From contig JAJEKV010000040.1 in assembly GCA_021234155.1 (NCBI GenBank), positions 312,001-376,000 of the forward strand: a stretch of DNA of 64,000 nt. Direction: 5' to 3'. Positions 11,041 to 21,230 of the stretch are shown piece after piece. The first letter of the stretch is position 1, and each line of letters starts with the position of its first letter. The translations under genes and the position numbers were made by a program. Below the pieces are notes generated by a model. That model was not told where the DNA came from. It made no database searches and saw only the letters and a program-made list of their open reading frames with translations. This DNA comes from Isoetes taiwanensis. Lineage: Eukaryota > Streptophyta > Lycopodiopsida > Isoetales > Isoetaceae.

Positions 11041-12895
11041 GGCAGAGGGCATCATTGATAATGATCTCTATGTAGTCCTTATAGATACAGGTAGCTCGCA
11101 CAACTTTGCCTCCCCGAGGCTAGCTGCTTCATTGAAGTCCAAGACTCTTAAGTCCAAACCCAGGCCGACCAGTAATGGCAAGTGGTGTAATTCGCCACAC
11201 CAAGGGTACGAGAGTCAACTCTGATATAGACCTCAGCGGAACTAAATTGACCATGGGAGCAGAAGTAATGGATATAGGTAAATATGACCTCACAGTGGGA
11301 ATGGAGTTCTTGAATCGAGCTAAAGCTATGATTGACTGCGACAGACACGAAATCTCGATCACATCATCCGATGGAAACTGCTTTGTAGTCAAAGGTAAGG
11401 AAGTTCCTTCCGTCATGCAGTGTATCTCTTGGAAGCAATTGCACAAAAGCATAATGAAAGACAAAGTGGAGTATATCCTTAGGCTAGAGGCAATTGAGTC
11501 GGGTCAGAGAAAGCAAGGTGAGCCAAGCCTGGAAGAGTTGCCTAGGTCAGTTGCAAGGCTAATCAGGGAATTTCATGACGTTTTTTTGGATGAGGTCCGT
11601 GAATTGCCATCTTACAAAGATGTGGAGTGTGAAATCACACTAGCACCAGGTGCTAAACCTATTAGTATGGCTCCTTATAGGATGAGCACCCCGAGCTAGC
11701 AGAGCTCAAGAAGCAATTGCAAGAATTGCTTGAACTTGGATTCATCAGGGCAAGTGTGTCACTCAGGGCACCCATTCTCTTTGCAAAGAAGAAGGATGGA
11801 AGTCTAAGGATGTGCATAGATTACCGCTAGTTGAACAAGAAGACGGTAAAGAACAAATATGCTTTGCCTAAAGCAGACGTCTTGATGGATCAACTTCAAG
11901 GAGCGAAAGTCTTTTCCAAGATAGACTTGAGATTGGGGTACCATCAGATAAGAATCAAGCAAGAAGACATCCATAAGACCGTCCTTTAGAACGTGGTATG
12001 GGCATTACAAATTTACAGTCTTGCCTTTCGGCTTATTAAATGCCCCAGCAATATTCACAAGGCTTATGAACAACATTTTCATGGACTTTTTGAATGGGCC
12101 CCTCATCTTCTTCGACGACATCCTTATCTATAGCAAGTCAATGGAAGAACATGTAGCACATATAAGGAAAGTCTTGGAAAAACTAAGACGACACCGCTTG
12201 TTTGACAAGCTTTCTAAGTGCCATTTTGCTATAACTAAGGTTGAATACCTTGGCCATGTTGTGTCAGCCAAAGGAATAGCGACGGACCTGTCAAAGATAG
12301 AAGCCATAGTAAATTGACCAGCACCAAAGAACGTCTCCGGAGTGAGAAGCTTTCTTGGCAGGCTACTACCGGAAGTTTGTAAAAGATTTTGCTAAGTGGG
12401 TGTCCCCTTTGTCGGATCTCACTAAGAATAAGAAGGTGAAAGATTATACGGCACATTAGGTAGAGAATGTTCAAGCTTCATATTCGAAAAGCTTAAGGAA
12501 GCTTTGACAACAGCACCAGTGCGCACCCTACCAGATCCAGATAAGGACAAGCTTGTAGCTACAGATGCAAGTAAGATAGCAACAGGTGGAGTTCTCATGC
12601 AGGAAGGAAGAGTGATATTTATGATTCCAAAAAGATGAACGATGCAAAGCAACGCTACCCAATGCACGATCAAGAGCTTCTTGCTGTAGTAAGAGCTCTT
12701 CGCATTTGGAGGCACTACTTGCTTGGAAGGGGGTTTCACTTAAATACTGACCACCAAAGCCTCCAATATATATTCACGCAACCACTCCTCAATTTGAGGC
12801 AAAGAAGATGGATGGAATTTCTCGAGGAGTATGACTTCGAGATAGTCTATAAGCCAGGCAAATTAAATGTGGTTGTTGACGCCCTCTCGCGTTGA
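11041..12895 (+). pseudogene. Ty3 protease, reverse transcriptase and RNase H, frameshifted
   Basis: The aspartic protease active site reads LIDTGSSHNFA at about 11,079-11,111. Reverse transcriptase is readable as [11 protein letters not shown] (11,828), LNKKT, then [17 protein letters not shown], then after a frameshift LPFGLLNAPAIFTRLMN (12,020) and the catalytic box FFDDILIYSKS (12,109-12,140), a Phe-Asp-Asp variant of the usual hydrophobic-Asp-Asp. KCHFA and VEYLGHVVSAKGI follow. A TGA at 12,315 sits where Trp is expected before P.P. RNase H is readable as VATDASKIATGGVLM (12,554) and PMHDQELLAVVRALRIWRHY to NTDHQSLQYIF (12,660-12,775). The tether ends KLNVVVDALSR at 12,893. Confidence 0.88.
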
Positions 12896-13099
12896 CCATT
12901 GGAGACTCGAGTGCATTGTAACGCCATCTCCACCTTATGCAGCAAATTTGGCAAGAAGATCAAAGAGTTTCTGCCTTCAAATAAAGAATTCAGGAAAGTA
13001 TGATCTATCCTGTGCAAGGAAGTAAGGTCAGATAAGGAAATAGAAGTTTGCAAAAGATTTAAGAAGGAAGGCAATCTTCTATACCACAGGGACAAACTT

Positions 13100-14140
13100 T
13101 GCATCTTAGAAGCATCAGAAGTAAGGAATTAATTCTTCATGATACTCATAATAGCCTAATAGCTGGCCACGTAGGGTTCATGAAAACCTACTTCAAGATA
13201 AGGAGTAGTTACTATAGGTCTGGCATGAAGAAGGAAATAGCCAACTACTTTCGTTTGCTTTGTCAGCAAACGAAAGTCGTGCAGCTTCGAATCCCAGGAA
13301 CCTTGGAACGCTTGGCACTGCCAACCGCTAAGTGGGAGGTTGTGAGCATGGATTTTATAACCGAACTCCAAGAACCGCAAGGGGCCATGATGCCTTAATG
13401 GTGGTGGTCGACAAGTTATCTAAGATGGCTCACTTTTTGCAATGTTGAACCACGGGTACAGCCTTGGACACCGCCTTGCTCTTTGCAAAAGAGATATTTA
13501 GATTGCATGGGATGCCAAGGGAAATCATCTGCGACAGAGATTCCAAGTTCATAAGTGCCTTTTGGAAGGACTTCTTCAACATGATCCAGACCAAGTTTTC
13601 TATGAGTACTGCATATCATCCTCAAACCGATGGACAAACGGAGCGCACCAATCAAATTCTAGAAGACATGTTGAGGACCTATGTGTGGAACAAGCAGTCA
13701 AAATGGGGTGACTATATCTACTTAGAGGTATACAATAATATCAAGCAAGAATCATCACAAATGTCCCCCTTCATGATCAATTATGGTTATCAATGCTTAC
13801 ATCAAACACTTGGCATAACCCAGTGTCAAAAGTTGAAGTTTCTCAACAAATATTGACTGATACGCAGCAGTTAGTCGAAGAAGTTAGAGGCTATCTTTTG
13901 GTAGCAAGAAGTCGGCAAAAGAGCTTAGCTGACAAGCATAGAACCAAAAGAGAATTCAAAGCTGGAGATAATATTTGGCTCAAGATTAAGGCCAAGCAAG
14001 CAAAGCTTTTAATTGGGAATTGTAAGAAGCTTGCTTCAAGATGCGCGGGACCTTTCAAGATTATAGAGCGCGTAGGAGAGTAAGCCTACAAGCTCGATTT
14101 GCCAGCCAATCTCAAAGTCCACAAAGTCTTCCAAGTAAGC
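13100..14140 (+). pseudogene. Ty3 integrase, frameshifted
   Basis: An HHCC-like region is partly preserved (HDTHNSLIAGHVGFMKTYF at about 13,138; the CQ..K part reads CQQTK). The catalytic core carries MDFITEL (first Asp, 13,348), CDRDSKFISAFWKDFF (second Asp, 13,531) and AYHPQTDGQTERTNQ (catalytic Glu, 13,612-13,656). The C-terminal part holds SLADKHRTKREFKAGDNIW and CAGPFKIIERVGE (13,925-14,083). Stops at 13,396 and about 13,446 and a frame change at 13,800-13,856 break it. Confidence 0.88.
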
Positions 14141-14269
14141 CTATGAAGAGGCCTATGAAGTAATACCCGAAATTCATGAAGCAATTCGATGGCCAAGTCA
14201 TCTCTGAATTGGTCGACACCAACCTGTCAGATGCTTTAGCTAAGTTCTGTTATGCCTTAGTGTAAGTGC

Positions 14270-14800
14270 AGGAAGGCATATGCATTCTAGGTTAGTAGGA
14301 TGCATATGCAAAGATCTTGGAGTGAAGGCGATGATGAGATACCCCCAGGGGCGTTCTCTAGGCCAGCACACACTAAGAGTGTGCTTGACCAGGAAGGTCA
14401 TGTGTAAGGAGTGCAGCATGGTGGGTGATGATGGGATCAGCAGGGGTTCTCGAGCTTAAAACCCTCAGGGCCGCGATGCACTGCATGTGTGCATGACTGA
14501 AGGAGTCATGCATGAGTAGGCATGGGATCGTGGGCGATGATGAGACTATCACTCGGATGATCTCTATGCCACGATGCACGGCATGTGCACATGACCATAG
14601 GGGGATCATGATGAGGTATGCGTGATCATGCGTGATGATGGGATCGTTGGGACATTCCCTAACTTAAACTCCCAGGGGCATGAGGCACTACGGGTGTACA
14701 CAATCAAGTGGATCTTGTACAAGGTAGCATCCGATCATGGGCGATGATAGGATCGTCTTAAGCGGTCCTTAATCTCAAATCCTATGGGCCATGATCGAGT
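14270..14800. repeat. Tandem repeats of ~110-130 bp behind the Ty3 pol
   Basis: Four to five degenerate units share GGGCGATGATGAGATC-like text, then CTTAAA.CCCAGGG, then CGATGCAC..CATGTGCACATGAC. Unit starts are near 14,320, 14,420, 14,530, 14,625 and 14,730. No open frame crosses them with family support. Confidence 0.65.
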
Positions 14801-15203
14801 GCAAGGTAGTAGGGGTAACCTTAAGCTAGTAGTTTGGCTCAAGGAGGTAGTTAGGGGGGTGGTCTCCTAAAACCACAAACTTATTGACTAAACTAACGTA
14901 ATGTGCTACTAGTGCAGGCCAGTGAAGGGAAGCATCACATTATGACAAGACATGAGTCATAGATTTTAGACTTAACTATGAACTCCTAAAAATTGTTGTG
15001 ATAATGTTATTGATATATTTTGATAAGTAGTACTTGTGAAGGCCATATAATTTTGTATAGGTACAAATATAGCCTATATGTACGTAATAATAAGTAAGAG
15101 GAAGTTGATCGTTCAATAAAGTTAAGTTATATGCAGGTTGTATGTCTTGCGGGGGTTATTTGCGGGTTAAGCTACCTTAAGCGTATCTTTCGAGGACAAC
15201 ATT
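14801..15203. other. No gene; pre-LTR region
   Basis: AT-rich, no conserved frame. The end (15,185-15,203, CTTTCGAGGACAACATT) resembles the sequence that precedes the polypurine tract in Ty3 elements. The polypurine tract itself is missing here, whereas it is present before the related LTR at 24,409. Confidence 0.5.
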
Positions 15204-15338
15204 TGTGGCGTTCAGCCACGATTATCACGGTCCCGGGGCATTATCTTTATCTTGCTAAATCGTCATCATTACCCATACATTACCGGAATTATCGCCCGGC
15301 GTGTAGCAGTGGGTAGCCCTAGGGGCAACTTGCAAGGA

Positions 15339-15545
15339 GTGTGCATTTATTAATGTGCACATTTAACCATGTGCACATTCACTTAGGTGCACATTTTCCC
15401 ATGTGGCCACTTTATGCCAAGTGGGCCATACCCATAGGTGCAATTAATGTGCACATTTTCCAATGTGCACATTCATTAATAATGCACACATTTCCATGTG
15501 AGCACAATTGGGTGCACACATTTCCATGTGTGGGCACATTTGGCC
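15339..15545. promoter_or_regulatory. U3 array of GTGCAC palindromes (copy 1)
   Basis: About ten occurrences of TGTGCACAT-like, or GCACA half-site, elements lie 90-290 bp before the TATA-like TCTATTTAAG at 15,631. Examples are near 15,339, 15,354, 15,370, 15,389, 15,450, 15,465, 15,483, 15,512 and 15,534. Spacing is about 15-20 bp inside clusters. The location in the LTR U3 suggests enhancer elements. Confidence 0.6.
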
Positions 15546-15630
15546 CACCTAGCCCTTAAAGGCAAGTGGGCCCATTTCCATTATCCCACATGCCTAAAGG
15601 GGATCATTGGAAACCCTAGCCAACCCCTTG

Positions 15631-15640
15631 TCTATTTAAG
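15631..15640 (+). promoter_or_regulatory. Putative LTR TATA box (copy 1)
   Basis: TCTATTTAAG is conserved in position and flank (GTAGGAGAACCCTAACTTGC follows) with 24,838-24,847 in the second LTR copy. It precedes a block expected to be the R region. Confidence 0.55.
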
Positions 15641-16433
15641 TAGGAGAACCCTAACTTGCCCATTTTTCGTTTCTAGGGTTTTAGAGCTCTGTTTTGACTG
15701 CCCCAAGGGTCAAAACCGCCTCCGAACTTCATGCAGAGAGAATTGCATCATTAGTTTTCCTTGATTCGAGCATCTCGCCGGGATGGTCGGGCTTCAGTCA
15801 GGAGAAGGAACTCAAGGATCGGTATTTAGGCAATTTAATAGTCTAAACCCCATTTCACCATCGAATCGGTAGGTTTAGCCTCTTAAATTGCCCATATAAC
15901 CCTCTAGATCTCTACATATGATTCTAACTAAAGAACCTAACTCTATGATGTAGATTAGATCTAGTTCTTTAGTTCTACGTGAAGTATATGGATGATGTAT
16001 CTCTATGAACTCCTTGTATTGGGAAGGGGTAGAGACCTAAAGCTTGGTAGTAGATGCTCCTAGATTAGCCTCTCTAGCACACTATAGATTCGGCACACGG
16101 TTTTGGGTGCCAGAACCCCCACCGGTTTGTGGGTGAAGGGGCTTGACCGGCTTATAAGGAGGTTAGTGTTCGACTCTTGAGCGATCCCTCACAGTGTAAA
16201 GTCTGGGGATCGGGCGGCTTATAAGGAGGTTAGGACCAAATCCATTGTTGACTCTTGAGCGATCCCTAGCCTTGGGTGTAAAGTCTATGCAGATATGTGG
16301 GGGATCATTGTGACTAGGTCTAATGGCCAAGGGACCTCATTTCGCCCTCTGGCGTGTAAAGTCTCTAGGGGATCATTGTGACTAGGTCTAATGGCTTGCC
16401 ACCGAGTCGCGTAGGGGGCAAGGCATGGGCAAA

Positions 16434-16660
16434 CCATAAATTGGGCCACGTCATTTAAAAAGTCAAAAATTTTAGAAAAGTAGCTTGGTAATTCGAATTT
16501 CATGGCCTAGGAATTAGCTAGATTAGCATTTTCCAATCTATTTAAACCTCATCTTAAAAGAATTCCCCACTTTGAGACATGGTGAATTGAACCTCCCACC
16601 CACGGGGTTGAACCCCCAAACCCCCAGGTGCCAACCACCTAGGGGTTGGGGGCATCATTT
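16434..16660 (+). mobile_element. Fragment related to the LTR at 26,159
   Basis: The 20 bases CCATAAATTGGGCCACGTCA recur at 26,182. Text after this diverges. The junction with LTR copy 1 at 16,430 therefore joins two LTR subfamilies. A TATA-like CTATTTAAACC lies at 16,538. Confidence 0.45.
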
Positions 16661-16699
16661 GTGTTTGAATTATAATTCTTAATTAGATTTAAGCTTTAA

Positions 16700-19600
16700 T
16701 AATGTTGGATAATATTAATTGCCAAGCCTTAGACTTAGAACCAAGACCCTTAAGCTAGATAGAGCTGACATCTCGATAGACACCAAGACTCCGATCGACA
16801 TGACGCGCCAAGCGAGAATGCTCGACTTCCTCGACAAAGGCTTAAACTTGAGGCCAAGGAGGCGAAGGAAACAAGAAGAGGAGAGGGCGAGAACGAGGCC
16901 GGGAGGCCAAAGGGTCAAGAAGTAGCAGAGCGAAGCGGGTCCAACATTTTTGAAGACTCAACAGCACACACGATTACGCCAAAGGAGTAACTCTAATAAA
17001 GAAAGATATGCACTTGGCCGGTCATATCAAAGGAGAGCCTTATTAATTTCGTAAATGATAAAATTTGGTTTAATACAAAGTGTTTTAGAGTAAATTATAA
17101 GTGTATAAAGTTACTTAATTAAGTTGATTTAGTAAGTTTTAGCTTTTGTTTGTCAAAACCGACATCCTAGGCCAATTTGAGAGGATGTCTCACACGTCGC
17201 CGCCGGGGACGAGAAAATGAAAAGTTCATTATCGGTGCGGGCGCAGCGATGTGAACCTTCTTTATGAACCATGCCCCAAAAGTGCCCAAAGCTGCTCCCA
17301 AATCGACCAAATAAAGGGGTCCATTCTGCCTAACTTCTTGAGATAAGAGGATAACTCACCCAAATTGGACAAGTTTAACCCATTTTGAGCCAATGTCTCA
17401 CACGTCGCGCCAGGACAGATAATGAAAATCTCATTTTCGGGCTGGGCGCAATGTGTGAGACCTCAAAATTTGAACCTCCATAACTTGAGGCTGCGAGCTC
17501 CAAATCGCGCTGAAATTTGTTGCGTTAGGACCGTTAGACAGCCTAGAATCCATTTATGACCTCAAATTAGGATAGAAATGTCAAACCCCATCTCAAAATG
17601 ACCAAAATTGCTCAAACCCTTGAATTGTCTTTCCAAAGCGTGTTTGTCTCCATGAGATAGAAGCATACCCCATTAGTAGCTCGCAAAGTATTGCTCTCGG
17701 CTCAAATCTGATGCCTTACTCCTAGATAGAAGTGCCCAAGAACACCCCTTTGTTATAGTCATCTAGACCTCGACATAGCAACCCAAGTCCAACTCTTCGT
17801 GCATCACCTCTGCTCATGCCCAAGAGGTAAACCCCGACCCTACTCTGCGTCCTTCTAATAGAGTTTGACTTATATAGCGCCACATTGACACTCCCTATTG
17901 CCGGGATACCTAGAAAGGAGCTAGAGTCTAGAGCTGCCCAAGTCACTCCATGTGTAGAGGTGGACTCCCCCAAACCAACTTTGCTAGGACCTTAGAGTAT
18001 GCCTCAAACATCATGGAGGTCTTGCAAAACAACCCTCATGTCATGCCATACCACCGTCCTAATGTCCATAGACTTGTAGATTATAGATATGTCTCGATAT
18101 CTTTGCTTTCGAGCCATCTTGCTTGCTTATAGAGCCCAAAATGTTGTAGGAGAGCCTTTCAAGTAGACCCTTAGACTCTAGGATATCTGAGAGTTGCTTT
18201 TCGAATCTGAGGGGCGAGCCACAGAAGAGCTAGGCGCAACTTCTTGAAGACATCAAGGTCCCGGCCGATGTCTGGAGGCGGATAAGGAGAGGAGACCCGA
18301 AAAGGCGGGCCCAAGAGAGGGAAGCACAGCGACAAACACCTCAGCCCGACAAGCGAGTAGAAACGAGGACACCACCGGCCTACCATCAAATTCATCAAAT
18401 GGGAAGAATATTTGGCAACCAGCGGCATCAAGAATCTTCTAGATGGCAACCTCCGGCTACCCGTCCACGAGCTCACATCGAAAAAGGATCTCGGCGCCTT
18501 CACCAACTTCGGCGCACATGAGTTTCAAATGGAAGAAGCGCAAGGCAACCAAAACATAGGTGCGGGGAAGGCGTTAGACATCGATGCAGCGTTAGCATCA
18601 CGAGCTAGGGCGAGAGGGCATAATCTTCCGTCGAGGAGAGAAGTCATGGCGACCACGGGAGGCGTATAAACCGGAGGGAAGACCACCGCGACCTTGCGGG
18701 CCAGCGGCTCAAGCGCGAGCGTCATGCAAGCGTCAACAAAAGGAACAACCAAGCTAAGCAACAACAAAGCACCTAAGGCTAATCAGGACAAGCTTCCAGC
18801 TACCTTGCACCAGCAGGAGAACTTTCATCGGTTCCAAAAAGTAGGAGACCATGAGGGGGAGGAGACGCATATCAAGGAACATCTCCGACTCAAAGGCCTA
18901 TATCAGCACTAGGGGCAAGATCAAGGAGGAGAATATTCTGCTCAAATAGGAATTCCGGACCCAGGAACACCTAGAAACCAAAGGAAGGGCGGCTTTACTC
19001 ACGTCGGCCAAGGAGTCGCGAGACTTCGAATGGTTAGGACCCAAAGGGCCGGAGGAGGCGACCCTAGCCGGCCAGGTACAAATCACAAAGGCGACGGAAG
19101 AAGGAGCCATGGTAGGGGCAATGGAGATGACCACACTTCCAGGCACTGGGAGAGCCACCACCTCGGAATGAAGCAAAGCCCAAGCAACAGGAGTCGCACT
19201 CAGAAATTCAACCCCGGGGAATGACAATGCCTGCCTACCGACCACGATCTCAGAGCTTCGAAGACATTCAAGAATGCCCGACTGCAACACCCGGGTGACC
19301 CTACTCAAGCTCGATCAATGGCACCGCAAATCAGCAATCTTGCAACGACACACGCATGTAGGGGCGTGGCGGTCACCGCATTCCTCGCGACGAACATACA
19401 CAATAAGGAGGAGCATCTTTTCAAGGGATCACATCGACGAACACTCTTCGCCAACTTGAGGTGATCATTTCGGATCAGACATGAAGCTCAACAATAGTAG
19501 CGACATCTCAAAGGAATCGAGTCAACGAGAACAAAGAAGATGCGACAAAACCGAAGAATCAAAAAGCGATCGGAGGAGGGGAAACCCTAAAAGGAGTATA

Positions 19601-21230
19601 AACATTTAAGTAGATATTAAGTAGTTGTTTTGAAAAAGTGGATGAATTAAAAATCCCAATGTAAATGCGTATATGTCTATTGTATATCTAGGGTGCTCCA
19701 CAGATATAGTGGAGAAACATGAGTTTAAAGTCATGTTTTACGGATTTAGCGCTTAGATCAGGGGAAGCTCCTTCACTGCGATTACCAAAGGAGGAAGCAA
19801 GGAGGCACAACTATAGCCCAAGATCAAAATGGAAGAGCAAGTCACGAGGGAGAAAGCGATGGGAGGCCAAGCAAACCGAATCCAAACACTCGGAAGTGCC
19901 CTCAAGTAGAAGACCGCTCGTCCACCCAATGTCGGAATAAGAGACAACACCGGTCATGTCAAGATCATCGGTTGCTGCACGGGACATCGTCGGGATGCAA
20001 CACTACCTCTTGTAGCGGTGGCGACTTGAGCGAACTTATGACATGAGTGGGCTCAACAATGGAAGGAGGGCAGCCCGACATCAACAAGCCAACTAAGAAG
20101 GCAACATCTCGACAACCATAATTCCAACTTGTGGTAATATAGGGTGATGCGCTATGACGCGTGTATTAGATGGAGATGCACTTACGAAAGGCACCGCTGA
20201 CGAGGGAGATATGCCTCCAACAACTAGGTGATGGCCGTCGGGTACTCCTACAGTAATTAGAAGAGAAGAAGCCCGATCATATCTCAGACATGGGCATATC
20301 AAATGCCCAAGGTAGAAGCATTAGACACCTTAACGACAAGGATAGCAACTGAAGCACCTTCGGCAAAATGAGAGTTCAAGATAATAGCGGGGCTATTCAA
20401 CGACAAGAGTATATCTAAGGCAAGTACTTCTTCAACTCAAGGGTCAAGCTGCTTGGATATAAGGATCCATCACCCCGACAACATAGCCGGCATAGGGAGA
20501 GCCATGATGCCTTACTTGCCGGAGAGACCGAGGCATGCATAGAGGGACAAAGGTCGAGGCTGGGAGGCGGAGAAGTGCTAGCAACCGACTTCTTCCCACG
20601 AGCTCCCCTAGAGGCAGCGGGGAGGATCAAGACGACGAGCACAATCAAAGTCAGGAAGGTACCTCAAGACAAGAAGATGGCATAGCAGCGTGGAATGTGA
20701 CAAGCGTCAAGCCATGTGATCGAGGGATCAAACAAGGAAGTTTGGGCTTCGATGGAGAAGCAATTAGGTGAGGCGAGGCGAGCCGATAACTTGCACAGTT
20801 TGCATGCAACTTGGTGAATCAAGGATGGGCGATTCAAAAGAACAAGCTGCAAAGAAAACAATTCGCAGGAGGAGTATAGCCAAAGAAAGCGACCTCTCAA
20901 GAGCGCCTCCAAATAGCTTCAAGTATCATGAAGGGGGACAACTACCGCCCAAAAAGAGGGAGGAAGCGGGGCCGAAATGTCGAAGCATCAACGACCAGCA
21001 CACCTTTTTAGTTATAATGTGAGGCAAAAGCGTGTTGTGCCATAGCCCGACAAACATTGGAGAGCCCAAGTATATCAACGAAGTTACCCCCGAGATCTGG
21101 TGACATACAAATAGGAGGATATAGATCGTCAACACCATTGTACCGGAGAAACAGATGACATTACCAAGGAGTAGGTGTGCAACTTCGAAGGAGGCACAAA
21201 GGGGGACCTAATAGCTCTAGTAGTAATTGT
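16700..21230 (+). mobile_element. Internal region of a non-autonomous LTR element, decayed coding text
   Basis: Purine-rich text with short open frames on the plus strand and no recognisable gag, protease, RT or integrase. Best preserved are 16,719-16,918 (basic, DKGLNLRPRRRRKQEEE) and 18,412-18,669 (SGIKNLLDGNLRLPVHELTS, then KKDLGAFTNFGAHEFQMEEA, then a Ala/Arg-rich part). The latter reads like a conserved protein segment of unknown family. LTRs with the same start (15,204 and 24,409) lie on both sides, which supports a large retrotransposon derivative. The frames at 19,000-20,900 are Arg/Ser/Gly-rich and I cannot assign them. Confidence 0.4.
17165..17480. repeat. ~205-bp direct repeat with internal inverted repeat
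   Basis: GATGTCTCACACGTCGC occurs at 17,184 and, as AATGTCTCACACGTCGC, at 17,392. The second copy is followed by GGGCGCAATGTGTGAGACCT (17,445), so TGTCTCACAC and GTGTGAGAC face each other about 70 bp apart. Confidence 0.55.

Larger units (their letters stand above)
9780..14265 (+). mobile_element. Ty3/gypsy-type LTR retrotransposon internal region, broken
   Basis: Domains follow the Ty3 order: gag, protease, reverse transcriptase, RNase H, integrase. All are on the plus strand, with frameshifts and stops between readable blocks. No chromodomain is seen after the integrase. The LTR beginning at 15,204 is preceded by the TTCGAGGACAACATT type of pre-LTR sequence and may be its 3' LTR. The 5' LTR would then be the one ending at 1877, which would place the H3-like frame in the same element; this linkage is inference. 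Confidence 0.9.
15204..16430 (+). mobile_element. LTR, copy 1 (3' truncated)
   Basis: It starts TGTGGCGTTC and aligns along its length with 24,409-25,480, with many small indels. Shared blocks are the GTGCAC array, CCTAAAGGGGATCATTGG, TCTATTTAAG, and a GTATTGGGAAGGGG..AGAGACCTAAAG block. Similarity stops at GGCAAGGCATGGGC (16,430). The next bases match a different LTR subfamily (see 16,434). Confidence 0.8.

Noticed and set aside
3331-11830. Alternative genetic code with TAG read as Gln
   Set aside because: Host genes at 59-64 kb need no such reading, other stops (TAA, TGA) and frameshifts also break the same frames, and CHG deamination explains the pattern.
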